64,000 nucleotides of DNA, taken from positions 1-64,000 of the forward strand of contig NZ_JAUFPW010000032.1 of NCBI RefSeq assembly GCF_030409415.1, written 5' to 3'. The notes under the pieces were generated by a model. That model saw nothing but the letters and a program-made list of their open reading frames with translations. It did not search any database and was not told the DNA's origin. Positions 52,207 through 61,010 of the stretch are shown here, one piece after another; positions within the stretch are counted from its first letter, which is position 1, and every line of letters begins with the position of its first letter. This DNA comes from Pedobacter aquatilis (lineage in GTDB: Bacteria > Bacteroidota > Bacteroidia > Sphingobacteriales > Sphingobacteriaceae). Position numbers and translations under genes: made by a program.

Positions 52207-52214
52207 CAAAGTTA
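52207..52214 (-). promoter_or_regulatory. -7 box of the AraC-type gene
   Basis: TAACTTTG on the minus strand is an exact TAnnTTTG match, with a predicted start near 52200 and a 15-nt leader to 52185. It is 3 bp from the opposing box at 52196-52203, so the two promoters cannot be occupied at the same time. Confidence 0.5.
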
Positions 52215-52266
52215 TTCTTATTAAGACCTATTCTAAAGAAGAAGTTAAAAAAGTTACACATCATCA

Positions 52267-54666
52267 ATGAAACACGCTTTACTATTAATATCATTTCTAA
52301 CCTTTTCAATTGCTATAAAAGCGCAAACCAGCACTTTAATAGGTAAAATCATCGATGAACAAGGTAAACCATTCGCTGGTGCTACAATATCTATAAAAGA
52401 AATTAATAGAAGTACCATGACGGATGACGATGGTAAATATGAGATGAAGACTTTACCATATGGAACTTACAGTTTGCACATAAGCTCGCTGGTATCTGAG
52501 CCAAAGAAAGTTATTGTTAAAATTGATGCAGCTACAATAACAGTTAATTCTAAAGTAAAAAACTCATCAGATAAAGAACTCGGTCAAGTAAATATTCAAG
52601 GAAAAACGGAGAAGAAAAAGATTGAAACTTCGGGTTTTGCTGTAAATGTGATTGATACCAAAGAAGCATCGTTAAGAAACCTACAAACCAATGAACTACT
52701 AAATAGAACAGTTGGTGTTAGGGTTCGTCAAAGCGGTGGCCTTGGCTCTGATGCAAGCTATAACTTAAACGGCATGTCTGGCCGGGCAATTGGTGTATTC
52801 ATTGATGGTATTGAAATCTCTACCTACGGCTCATCATTCAACTTAAATAATATTCCGCCTGCTTTAATTGAACGTATTGAAGTTTATAAAGGTGTTTTGC
52901 CTGCACACTTAGCTGGAGATTTTTTGGGAGGCGGTATTAACGTAATCCTTAAAAAAGGCGGCATGCGCAATAACCTAATTGCATCTGCTTCTTATGGTTC
53001 ATTTAATACACAGCAAACAGATGTTAGCGGTATGTTCCGCGATGCGAAATCTGGTTTTACCGTTCGTGGTTCTGGTTTCTACAGTTATACTGACAATGAT
53101 TATGAGGTATGGGGACAATTTGTTAGAAACGAAATGCCCAATGGACAAATGGTAGAAACCAGAGGCAAACGTTTTAATGATGCCTATAAATCCTTTGGTG
53201 GCCGCTTTGAATTAGGTTTTACAGATGTAAAATGGGCTGATAACTTAATGTTAAATTACAATTTTTCTGATACTTATGATGAAGTTCAACATGGCCAGTA
53301 CATGAGCCGCCCTTACATGGGTAGGTTTACAGAATCGCAAGCACACGTTGTTGGACTTGATTTTAAAAAGAATAACCTCTTCGTAAAAGGCTTAAATTTT
53401 AATTTAAATGGGGTTTACAGCGATAGAAAACAATACATTCAAGATACGGTAAGCTATAGATACAACTGGAATGGCGAACGGGTTATCGGAATAAGAGGTG
53501 AACCACTAAGAACTTTAAATGGTGGTCAGCAAGGTTTACCAACCATGAATACCATTACCAGACAAATTGCTACACTACGTTCGAGCTTAAGCTATAACAT
53601 CGTTCAAAACCATAAAATTGTTCTCAACCACATGTTTTACGTGGTTGATAGACAGGATTCTGATGCCTTGAGAACAGTTTTAGAAAGAAACTACTTATCT
53701 ACAAGTGATTTAACCAAAAATGTTTCCGCATTATCTTACGAAGCAGAAACTTTTAACGGTCGTTTAAGAACCAATTTATTTGCGAAATACTATCAGCAGA
53801 AAATCGACCGTATGGACCCGATACAACAAACCATTAACGGACAACCAACAAGGGTAGAGAGAATTACAAGCGACAATAGAAATACAACTGGTTACGGTTT
53901 TGCGGCTTCTTATTCCATTATTAATAATTTAGTGCTAATTGCCTCTGCAGAGAAAGCGATAAGAATGCCCGGCGAATCTGAAATTTTCGGTAACCAGGCA
54001 GACAACTTAACGCCTAATCCATCCATCCGACCAGAGATTAGCGATAACTTCAACTTAGGTTTTAGAGCAGGCGCATACCAAATTAACGACCACCGCATTT
54101 CTGTTTCGGGTGCTGGTTTTATCCGCAATACAAAAGATAAAATTGTATTACTCTCGAACGATAGAAATATAACCAACGTAGAAACAACAAATAATGTAAA
54201 CCTTTCTGGCGTACGCTCAGTGGGTTTCGAAGCCGAAGTAAACTATGTTTACCGAAAACTGAATGTGGTGTTAAACCTATCTAAGTTTAATGCTTTACTA
54301 CAAGATAATGCTTCATTATTTAATGGCAGACAGATACCAAACGAACCATTTTTCACGGCTAACGGAAATGTACAATATCGATTTAATGATGTTTTACAAA
54401 AAAAATCGATGGTTAATCTTTATTACAATTTTGGTTACGTCCACCCATTTGAAACCATTTGGCAGCTTAGGCGTGATGACTTTAATGTTACTCCTACGCA
54501 GTTTATTCAAGATTTAGGTGCAAGTTATCGCTTTCCTAATCAACGCATGGTTTTGAGCTTCGATGCAAAGAACATCTTAAATAAAGAAGCTTACGACAAT
54601 TTTGCTGCTCAAAAACCTGGCAGAGCCTTTTACCTGAAATTTAACTATACCATTAATAATTTTTAA
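52267..54666 (+). CDS. TonB-dependent receptor, probably siderophore/iron uptake
   Basis: A 799-residue outer-membrane receptor. It has a signal peptide (ALLLISFLTFSIAIKAQ), a carboxypeptidase-regulatory-like domain (LIGKIIDEQGKPFAGATISI, about 23-100), a plug (NLQTNELLNRTVGVRVRQSG, IGVFIDGIEISTYGSSFNLN, IERIEVYKGVLPAHLAGDFL) and a 22-strand barrel ending GRAFYLKFNYTINNF. The divergent AraC-type regulator and the downstream DUF4374 lipoprotein are the usual company of Bacteroidetes siderophore receptors, so iron-chelate uptake is inferred. Confidence 0.9.
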   Translation: MKHALLLISFLTFSIAIKAQTSTLIGKIIDEQGKPFAGATISIKEINRSTMTDDDGKYEMKTLPYGTYSLHISSLVSEPKKVIVKIDAATITVNSKVKNSSDKELGQVNIQGKTEKKKIETSGFAVNVIDTKEASLRNLQTNELLNRTVGVRVRQSGGLGSDASYNLNGMSGRAIGVFIDGIEISTYGSSFNLNNIPPALIERIEVYKGVLPAHLAGDFLGGGINVILKKGGMRNNLIASASYGSFNTQQTDVSGMFRDAKSGFTVRGSGFYSYTDNDYEVWGQFVRNEMPNGQMVETRGKRFNDAYKSFGGRFELGFTDVKWADNLMLNYNFSDTYDEVQHGQYMSRPYMGRFTESQAHVVGLDFKKNNLFVKGLNFNLNGVYSDRKQYIQDTVSYRYNWNGERVIGIRGEPLRTLNGGQQGLPTMNTITRQIATLRSSLSYNIVQNHKIVLNHMFYVVDRQDSDALRTVLERNYLSTSDLTKNVSALSYEAETFNGRLRTNLFAKYYQQKIDRMDPIQQTINGQPTRVERITSDNRNTTGYGFAASYSIINNLVLIASAEKAIRMPGESEIFGNQADNLTPNPSIRPEISDNFNLGFRAGAYQINDHRISVSGAGFIRNTKDKIVLLSNDRNITNVETTNNVNLSGVRSVGFEAEVNYVYRKLNVVLNLSKFNALLQDNASLFNGRQIPNEPFFTANGNVQYRFNDVLQKKSMVNLYYNFGYVHPFETIWQLRRDDFNVTPTQFIQDLGASYRFPNQRMVLSFDAKNILNKEAYDNFAAQKPGRAFYLKFNYTINNF

Positions 54667-54684
54667 AAATCTAATTTATAAAAG

Positions 54685-56004
54685 ATGAAAAAGCAATTTT
54701 TAAAACTCCTGATGTTAGGAGCTGTTGCAACAACCGTTACGCTTGCAGGTTGTTCAAAAACCGGAGAAAATCCTCAACCTGAAGAAAACTTAGGCGATTC
54801 TAACCGTTGGATTACACTGTCTGGTGCTTTAATGGGTACAACTGCCGGTGATGGTAATGGTGGTACAATGGTTTACTCTGTAAGTGTAAACGATGCTAAG
54901 GACCCTAATAAATCTTTCAGCGTTTATGATAACGGTTTCCCGGTAAGATCTCAACGTACGGCTCGTTTACAATCATCAAATGATGGTGCAACACTATTTA
55001 ACATTGCATATACAGGCGCAAATGGAGGTGAATTTTCTAAATACAAAGTTAATGGTGGTTCTAACTATTCAGAATTATCTGATAAGGTAAACATATCCAG
55101 TTACGCAACAACCTCACCTAGATGGGTTAAATTATTTGATAACGACCAAACTGGAGTTGCAGTAAACGTTTCAGGTGTAAAAATTACGACTAGCGCAAAT
55201 GGTACTTATGCATATGCGAGAGGTACATCAACTGTGTTATCTTTAAATTTACAAGCAGCAGGTATTAAAACTTACGAGCAATATGAAATTCCATTAGCTA
55301 CCGCAGAAGAAGCGCAAGGTTTTTACATTGGCCGTTTAGACGGACCAGTATTAAACAAAGCTGGCGATAAATTAATCATCGGTGCATCAAGAAGTAAATA
55401 TAATACAACAACTGGTGTTGCAGATAATACTGGAACAGTCAAGATTTCATCTAAATCAGTTGTTGTAGATTATCCTTCTTTAAAAAATCCAAGGGTAATT
55501 TCTTCTACGGTTAGTCAGGGAAATACAAATGGCTACCGCAGCTTTAACTCGTTCTTAGCTGAGGATGGCAACATTTACCAAGCTACTCAAAATGGCACTT
55601 CAGGTTCTCATATCTTAAAAATTGGTGCAAACAATGAGTACGACAATAGTTACGTATTCAGTTTAGATGCAGCTTTAGGCGTAACAGGAAGTTATGTTGA
55701 TGCTTGGAGATACGCTGGAAATGGAGTTGGAATTATTGCTTACAACATTGCTGATAAAGGCGGTTACCTTGCTCTAGTTAACTTAAATACCAGAACAGCA
55801 ACAAAAGTTGCTATTCCAGATGATGCTGATTTGAGCTTTGGTCAATATCAAGGATTTGTAGTAAACGGAGATGAAATTTTCGTTGCTGTAACACCTGTTG
55901 GTAAAGATGGCAACATCTACATCATTAACAGCAGAACTGGTGTATTAACCAAAGGTGCTAAACTCGTAAACAAAATAGGGAACCATTACATTGGTGTGTT
56001 TTAA
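54685..56004 (+). CDS. DUF4374 lipoprotein, partner of the TonB receptor
   Basis: A 439-residue lipoprotein (TVTLAGCSKTG lipobox, Cys23). The rest forms a beta-propeller-like DUF4374 domain with repeated strands such as WVKLFDNDQTGVAVNVSGVK, QGFYIGRLDGPVLNKAGDKL and NIYIINSRTGVLTKGAKL. DUF4374 genes typically follow siderophore-type TonB receptors in Bacteroidetes, and the protein may bind the ferric chelate at the surface or in the periplasm. It lies 18 bp downstream of the receptor and is followed by a perfect terminator. Confidence 0.88.
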   Translation: MKKQFLKLLMLGAVATTVTLAGCSKTGENPQPEENLGDSNRWITLSGALMGTTAGDGNGGTMVYSVSVNDAKDPNKSFSVYDNGFPVRSQRTARLQSSNDGATLFNIAYTGANGGEFSKYKVNGGSNYSELSDKVNISSYATTSPRWVKLFDNDQTGVAVNVSGVKITTSANGTYAYARGTSTVLSLNLQAAGIKTYEQYEIPLATAEEAQGFYIGRLDGPVLNKAGDKLIIGASRSKYNTTTGVADNTGTVKISSKSVVVDYPSLKNPRVISSTVSQGNTNGYRSFNSFLAEDGNIYQATQNGTSGSHILKIGANNEYDNSYVFSLDAALGVTGSYVDAWRYAGNGVGIIAYNIADKGGYLALVNLNTRTATKVAIPDDADLSFGQYQGFVVNGDEIFVAVTPVGKDGNIYIINSRTGVLTKGAKLVNKIGNHYIGVF

Positions 56005-56020
56005 TAGGTTCAATGAAAAA

Positions 56021-56066
56021 CAAAAAGGGCATTCAAATAATTTGAATGCCCTTTTTGTTTTTGCTT
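56021..56066 (+). terminator. Terminator after the receptor/DUF4374 operon
   Basis: A perfect 17-base inverted repeat (56021-56037 with 56041-56057, core AAGGGCATTC/GAATGCCCTT) has a 3-base loop and is followed by TTTTTG. It is nearly symmetric and could act in both directions. Confidence 0.95.
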
Positions 56067-56067
56067 T

Positions 56068-56146
56068 CTCGTCATCCCCGAATAGGCGGGAAACCTAAAG
56101 CACTATACAAATTGCTTTAATTCCCAATTAAGTTGGGATTGACGAG
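56068..56146. repeat. CTCGTCATCCCC palindrome element
   Basis: The left arm starting CTCGTCATCCCCGAATAGGC (56068) and the right arm ending TTGGGATTGACGAG (56146) are imperfect reverse complements. It belongs to the same class as 20364, 20469 and 23171. It ends 7 bp before the stop codon of the DinB-fold gene. Confidence 0.65.
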
Positions 56147-56153
56147 TGCTGTA

Positions 56154-56684
56154 TTAAAATAATTTTTCTTGTGGAGGCGTTGCACCAGCTAGTCTGATGT
56201 AAACTGTAGCTTGGCCTCTGTGGTGCGTTTGATGCTCAAAACATTTATCGATAGCTTGTTTCTTGGATAAATCGAATCTACCAAAAAGCTTAACCATTTC
56301 GCTTAATTGCGCTGCTGTGAGTTTTTTAACGCTTGCTATTACAAAATCGTAGCTAGCCAAAACATCTTTAGTAACCGTTGCTTTTGATTTATCGGTTCCT
56401 TTTTCTAAAGCACCCATTGCCAACGGACTTTTCTCTCCAGTTGCGGTTGCTGCGAATGCATAATTCGCATCTGCTAGGTGAAGAAACTGATCTGCGAAAG
56501 AGCGCATTTGAGGTGTTGGTTTTAAGCTGTAAGAAGCTTCGGGCATTACATCTAAATATTCTTTTGTGTATGCTTTGGCTCTCTCCCATTCTTTAACAAC
56601 TTCATCGGTTGTTGTTTGTGCTTTTGCTGCTCCCACTGTTAACACGAACAATGCAAGCAAAGTAATTTGTTTTAGTTTTTTCAT
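56154..56684 (-). CDS. Exported DinB/DUF664-fold protein
   Basis: A four-helix-bundle protein of about 176 residues with a signal peptide (MKKLKQITLLALFVLTVGAA). Three His positions that bind metal in this family are seen in FADQFLHLADANYAF and CFEHQTHHRGQATVYIRL. The family includes damage-inducible DinB (not polymerase IV) and thiol-S-transferase-like enzymes; most are uncharacterised. The start at 56684 is supported because the longer frame to 56726 would overlap a TATCTTTG promoter box (56731-56724). Confidence 0.9.
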   Translation of the reverse strand: MKKLKQITLLALFVLTVGAAKAQTTTDEVVKEWERAKAYTKEYLDVMPEASYSLKPTPQMRSFADQFLHLADANYAFAATATGEKSPLAMGALEKGTDKSKATVTKDVLASYDFVIASVKKLTAAQLSEMVKLFGRFDLSKKQAIDKCFEHQTHHRGQATVYIRLAGATPPQEKLF

Positions 56685-56723
56685 TTTGTTGCTTTTAAAA
56701 ACCCCAGAAAACATGAGGTTAAA

Positions 56724-56756
56724 CAAAGATAGTTATTAATGTATTTCAGAAAACAA
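56724..56756 (-). promoter_or_regulatory. Promoter of the DinB-fold gene
   Basis: On the minus strand a -33 TTG (56756-56754) is spaced 22 bp from the -7 box TATCTTTG (56731-56724). The predicted start is near 56717, about 33 nt before the ATG at 56684. Confidence 0.55.
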
Positions 56757-56789
56757 GCGTAAATAAAAAAGAAATTCTACAGTAATTGC

Positions 56790-58256
56790 TCAAAGCAGCA
56801 CCAAATCCAAAGATTTTCGCAAAATTTCAACCACCTTATGCATTTCATCTTTATCTAAATGACCAAAACCTAAACGAATTGCCCGAAGATGTTTAGTTTG
56901 GTAAAGTATTGTTTTTGGCAAGAATAAACCATCTTTTGCGCACTGCTGTTTTAGTTTAATTAAGCTAAAATCATCAAGCCACTCTACCCAAATGGCTAAA
57001 CCTCTTGCGGGTATTTTGAATTTTATTCTGCCATTTAGTTTTTCGTTAAGCAAGTTCACAAAATCATCTCTACGCTCTTTGTATATTTTTTTGTTTTTTT
57101 TCGCAAGGCGATGAACCTCTCCATCTTCTATCCAATGGGTTAAAACTTGTTCTTTTATGACATCAATTCCAGGTTCTAAAATCCGCTGATGCTTCTCCAC
57201 TTCGGCAATAAACTCAGCTGGTGCGGTAATAAATCCATAACCAAAACCCGATGGTAAAGAGCGGGCAAATGAACCAATATAAACTACATTGGCATTTGGA
57301 TTTACAGCACAAAGGGGCAAAACTGGGTTATTATCATAATGAAAATCAAAATCGTGATCATCTTCTATCACAACAAAACCATAGGCATTTGCAAGCTCCA
57401 AAATCTCCATTCTTCGCTTTGCACTTAAACAATTTGTGGTTGGATAATGATAATTTGAAGAAAGATACAATGCCCTAATTTCATTCTCATCGCAAACGCT
57501 CTTCAATTCTTTTGTGTTTAAACCATCACTATCAACTGATATAGTAATAATTTCAGCACCCCTATCAATCAAGGTCATGTTGGAACCATAATAACTTGGC
57601 GATGCAACAACTACTTTATCGCCTTGCGAGATTAATAATTTTGCTGCTAAATATAAACTCACTTCATGGCTGTTCGTAGTAATAATATTTGAAGCAGAAA
57701 TACGCAATCCACGGGTTAAATTTAAAAAGTTAGAAAATTGATTTTTAAATTCAGTATGAGATTGCGATTGTTGTTGTTTCCAGCTGATGCCATTTTTCTT
57801 TCTTTTTAGTTTCGATACGTACAATCGGGCCAATATATCAGTTTGCACCAATCTTAAGTCTGGCAAGCCATCGTTAAACTGAAAAGGCAGATTACTGATT
57901 TCAATTGGGTCTTCTAAAATCAGCGAACGCTTAAAAATAAAGCTGGTATTTAAATTTTGATAAGGTTTTGTGTCTTTAATTTGCTTTTGATTTGAAAGTA
58001 TAAAAGTTCCTTTGTTGGGCAAAATTTCTATGAAACCTTGCAGTTGCAAATCGTCAAATGCTTTTATCAATGTATTACGATTTACATTGAGCAGCTTGCA
58101 CAACACACGTGTACCCGGAAGCTTTGTTCCCTCTGGCAATAAACCCATTTGAATGGCTTTTATAAACTCGAATACGATTTGTAAATAAACCGCAACGCCA
58201 TCATTTGGCTTAAGCTGAATAAAACTTTTGAAAGGAATTTGAACCGGACTATCCAT
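56790..58256 (-). CDS. MocR/PdxR-type GntR regulator with altered PLP site
   Basis: A 488-residue fusion of an N-terminal GntR winged helix (about 15-90, LPGTRVLCKLLNVNRNTLIK with AFDDLQLQGFIEILPNKGTF) and a C-terminal class I aminotransferase-like domain (about 125-485). In the family the PLP Schiff-base lysine sits in a GTFSK-type motif; here the matching place reads YIGSFARSLPSGFGYG, with Arg332 instead of Lys. The preceding IEDDHDFDFHYD motif is kept. It may therefore bind PLP loosely or not at all. It is divergent from a BtuB-like TonB receptor 64 bp away, with TGGTAC direct repeats between them. Confidence 0.88.
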   Translation of the reverse strand: MDSPVQIPFKSFIQLKPNDGVAVYLQIVFEFIKAIQMGLLPEGTKLPGTRVLCKLLNVNRNTLIKAFDDLQLQGFIEILPNKGTFILSNQKQIKDTKPYQNLNTSFIFKRSLILEDPIEISNLPFQFNDGLPDLRLVQTDILARLYVSKLKRKKNGISWKQQQSQSHTEFKNQFSNFLNLTRGLRISASNIITTNSHEVSLYLAAKLLISQGDKVVVASPSYYGSNMTLIDRGAEIITISVDSDGLNTKELKSVCDENEIRALYLSSNYHYPTTNCLSAKRRMEILELANAYGFVVIEDDHDFDFHYDNNPVLPLCAVNPNANVVYIGSFARSLPSGFGYGFITAPAEFIAEVEKHQRILEPGIDVIKEQVLTHWIEDGEVHRLAKKNKKIYKERRDDFVNLLNEKLNGRIKFKIPARGLAIWVEWLDDFSLIKLKQQCAKDGLFLPKTILYQTKHLRAIRLGFGHLDKDEMHKVVEILRKSLDLVLL

Positions 58257-58267
58257 TTTATTAAAAC

Positions 58268-58286
58268 TGGTACACTTTAATGGTAC
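58268..58286. promoter_or_regulatory. TGGTAC direct repeats between MocR-type gene and receptor
   Basis: TGGTAC occurs at 58268-58273 and 58281-58286, 13 bp start to start, in the 64-bp divergent gap. MocR proteins commonly bind direct repeats. The pair lies 11-29 bp upstream of the receptor's -7 box, where a -33 element would be. Confidence 0.5.
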
Positions 58287-58296
58287 GGCAAGATAC

Positions 58297-58304
58297 TAAT
58301 TTTG
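58297..58304 (+). promoter_or_regulatory. -7 box of the BtuB-like receptor gene
   Basis: TAATTTTG matches TAnnTTTG exactly, with a predicted start near 58311 and a 10-nt leader to 58321. No TTG is present at the usual -33 distance; the TGGTAC repeats take that place. Confidence 0.5.
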
Positions 58305-58320
58305 CAAAAAAAACATACGA

Positions 58321-60189
58321 ATGAAAAAACTTTACTTTGCTATTCTTTTTACAAATCTTACGGGAGCTGTGTTTGCCCAAACCAAAAAAGACAGCACTAT
58401 CAACATGAACGATGTTGTAATTAATGAAAATCGATTCAACACGCCAATTTCGAAGCAAAACAGAAATATTTATGTGATAGATAATATAACCATTGCCAAA
58501 TTACCTGGCAGAACACTTCAGGAAGTACTGCAATATGCTAACGGTATAGATATTAGACAACGAGGTGCTTTTGGCGGTCAGGCAGATATTAGTATAGATG
58601 GTGGCAGTTTTGAGCAAACCGTATTGCTTTTGAACGGAACAAAAATAATCGACATGCAAACTGCTCACAATATGCTAAACCTACCTATTCCGGTTGAGGC
58701 TATTGAACGCATAGAAATAATCCGCGGCCCCGCAGCCAGAATTTATGGCATAAATAGCTTAACAGGTGCAATTAATATTATTACTAAAAAGCCAACAACT
58801 TCTGGGGCATTAATTTCAACTTACGCAGGTTCAAATTTTGAAAAAAATACAGATGGTAATGGAAAAACCTTTGTGGGCGGAGGTATACAGATAGGCGGCG
58901 TACTAAGCAAAAAAAATCACCAGCATTCACTTTTTGCTTCGCATGATAAAGGAAATGGTTACCGATTTAACACCGGTTTCGAAAATAATAAATTACTATA
59001 CCAAGGTAATTTTCAAATTGATGAATCGAATACAATTGATGCACTTTTTGGTTATGTAAAAAGTGGTTTTGGTGCAAACGGATTCTATGCTAGTCCTGGC
59101 GATAGAAATTCAGATGAACAAGTGCAAACCACATTAGCATCTTTGCAATCTAAACACCTAATTTCAGATAAATGGATTTTAATGCCTCGTTTAAGCTACC
59201 GCTATAATTTTGATGATTACCGCTATTTCGGACCTACAAATTTAAACGCTGGTAGAAGCAGACACTATAGCAACTCCTTTTCTGCCGAATTAAACACCAC
59301 CTACAAAATTACAAGCGGCGAATTTGGCTTTGGGGCAGAGGCAAGAAAAGACGATATTAATTCTACCAGCATTGGTGAACGAAACAGGGATAATTTAGGC
59401 ATTTACGCTCAGTACAGAACACAATTATTAGAAAAATTAAACGTAAATATTGGTACTTATCTTAACTACAACTCTGATTACAAGTGGCAAATTTATCCAG
59501 GCTTAGATGCGAGTTACGAAATTGCAAATGGCATTAGGCTGGTTACCAATATTGGTACAAGTCAGCGCATTCCATCTTTTACTGATTTATATTTAAACCA
59601 ACGCCCTGGAAATATTGGTAACGAAAATCTTGCTCCAGAAAATGCTTTACAGGCAGAATTAGGCTTTAAAATAGATAGAGGAAACTTCAATTTTAATGCA
59701 AATTATTTCTTCAGGAATATTGATAAATTTATAGATTGGACGCGTACAGTAACCACTGAACCATGGCAGAGTAATAACATTGGAGATTTACAAACGAATG
59801 GCTTTAACTTTAGAGCAAACTATAATTTCGCGGTTGCAGAAAAATCTAAAATCAATCTTCATTTAGGTTATTCTTATCTCGACTCAGAATTTACGGGCAT
59901 CAATTCGCAATTGGCTTTTAAGTATTTAATATCATCATTGAAGCACCAGGTTACAAATACTGTTGATTTTCGGTATGCAAACTTTTCAGTATTATTTGCT
60001 ACACGCTTTAATCAAAGAATGTCCGGACCATCTTATTGGATAAACGATATAAGATTTTCGCAATCGGTAAATAAGTTTACTTTCTTTTTAGATGCACAAA
60101 ACATATTTGATACAACATATAACGAAATAGGAGCCATACCTTTACCATCAAGATGGATGAGTTTAGGTGTAAAGTTTGTGAGCTTTTAA
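58321..60189 (+). CDS. BtuB-like TonB-dependent receptor
   Basis: A 622-residue outer-membrane receptor, the length of the cobalamin or small-substrate class. It has a short signal peptide (ending LTGAVFAQ) and no carboxypeptidase-like domain. The plug has MNDVVINENRFNTPISKQNR, LQEVLQYANGIDIRQRGAFG, DISIDGGSFEQTVLLLNGTK and ERIEIIRGPAARIYGINSLT; the barrel runs to LPSRWMSLGVKFVSF. No cobalamin riboswitch fits in the 64-bp upstream gap. The divergent MocR-type regulator suggests control by a PLP-related or amino-compound signal, so the substrate need not be B12. Confidence 0.88.
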   Translation: MKKLYFAILFTNLTGAVFAQTKKDSTINMNDVVINENRFNTPISKQNRNIYVIDNITIAKLPGRTLQEVLQYANGIDIRQRGAFGGQADISIDGGSFEQTVLLLNGTKIIDMQTAHNMLNLPIPVEAIERIEIIRGPAARIYGINSLTGAINIITKKPTTSGALISTYAGSNFEKNTDGNGKTFVGGGIQIGGVLSKKNHQHSLFASHDKGNGYRFNTGFENNKLLYQGNFQIDESNTIDALFGYVKSGFGANGFYASPGDRNSDEQVQTTLASLQSKHLISDKWILMPRLSYRYNFDDYRYFGPTNLNAGRSRHYSNSFSAELNTTYKITSGEFGFGAEARKDDINSTSIGERNRDNLGIYAQYRTQLLEKLNVNIGTYLNYNSDYKWQIYPGLDASYEIANGIRLVTNIGTSQRIPSFTDLYLNQRPGNIGNENLAPENALQAELGFKIDRGNFNFNANYFFRNIDKFIDWTRTVTTEPWQSNNIGDLQTNGFNFRANYNFAVAEKSKINLHLGYSYLDSEFTGINSQLAFKYLISSLKHQVTNTVDFRYANFSVLFATRFNQRMSGPSYWINDIRFSQSVNKFTFFLDAQNIFDTTYNEIGAIPLPSRWMSLGVKFVSF

Positions 60190-60200
60190 AAGTACTTCAA

Positions 60201-60243
60201 CCAACAAGCGCCAAAAATTAGTTGGTTCTTGTTGGCATTTTTT
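60201..60243 (+). terminator. Terminator after the BtuB-like receptor gene
   Basis: CCAACAAG (60201-60208) pairs with CTTGTTGG (60228-60235), with an inner loop that can pair further, followed by CATTTTTT. Confidence 0.75.
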
Positions 60244-60270
60244 AAAAATTTTACTTTTAAAATAAAATTC

Positions 60271-60969
60271 CTAATTAATAAATGTAATTCTAAAAGACTT
60301 TCTGAAATCTCCTGTAATCGAGGTAATTCCAGCCGTAGAAGCATGATCAGTATTACCACCGGTATTAGGTTTGGTAATTACAAACCTAAACTGATCACCT
60401 GCATCTAACTTAATAATATCAAATGGTATTGTAATTGTTTGTACCGTATTAGTGGCCATCTCCTCAAAGGTAGAGTTCACAGCAATTCGGTCTGTCCAAA
60501 CGCCAAGTTTATTTACCTGAAGCACTAATCTAAGTGCTGTTTTGCTACTTGTACTGTTAATTTTCGGATTATAATTTATAAACCCAGAAATCTCATAAAA
60601 ACCAGATTTTTTAATTGTAAAACCCTGTAAATCTGCATTAAATGTAACGTATGTTGGATTTGCTATCGCAACACTGCTTGTTTCCCAAGGCACTGGAATT
60701 AATGTACCCGCATTAAAACTCGTTAAGGTTGCAGATGTTAATGATAAATCTGTTGGAGATTTCATAAAAAAATCATCCGGTGATATTCGAGTTAGAATAT
60801 CATCTGTGGAAGAGTATGGTTCCCAACTGCTTCCATTCCACATGTAAACATTATTAGCGGTAACCGCATTTAGGCCTGTTGTTGTATTAGTATTAAAAAC
60901 CCATAAACCCACAACAGGTGTAGTAACTGGAGCGGCTAAATTTGTGCGAGTAAGGCTGACTCTACTCAT
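60271..60969 (-). CDS. C1q/TNF-like jelly-roll protein without signal peptide
   Basis: A 232-residue protein. Residues 1-55 (LAAPVTTPVVGLWVFNTNTT, NVYMWNGSSWEPYSS) match the repeat segment that usually precedes C-terminal domains in Bacteroidetes surface proteins. Residues about 95-232 look like a C1q/TNF-type jelly roll (YVTFNADLQGFTIKKSGFYE, ISGFINYNPKINSTS, LDAGDQFRFVIT). No signal peptide is encoded, and an in-frame TGA lies a few codons upstream of the ATG, so the start is firm. It may be a truncated relative of larger surface proteins or an intracellular or phage-tail-derived form. Confidence 0.65.
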   Translation of the reverse strand: MSRVSLTRTNLAAPVTTPVVGLWVFNTNTTTGLNAVTANNVYMWNGSSWEPYSSTDDILTRISPDDFFMKSPTDLSLTSATLTSFNAGTLIPVPWETSSVAIANPTYVTFNADLQGFTIKKSGFYEISGFINYNPKINSTSSKTALRLVLQVNKLGVWTDRIAVNSTFEEMATNTVQTITIPFDIIKLDAGDQFRFVITKPNTGGNTDHASTAGITSITGDFRKSFRITFIN

Positions 60970-61010
60970 TAAAAATCCTTTTAGTATTATTCAGGTTCTA
61001 TACAAAGATC

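Noticed and set aside
56154..56684. Second DNA polymerase IV (because of the DinB name)
   Set aside because: It is the small four-helix DinB/DUF664 fold with a signal peptide, unrelated to the polymerase at 40021-41121.
58257..58320. Cobalamin riboswitch for the BtuB-like receptor
   Set aside because: The gap is only 64 bp and has no B12-box; too short for the element.
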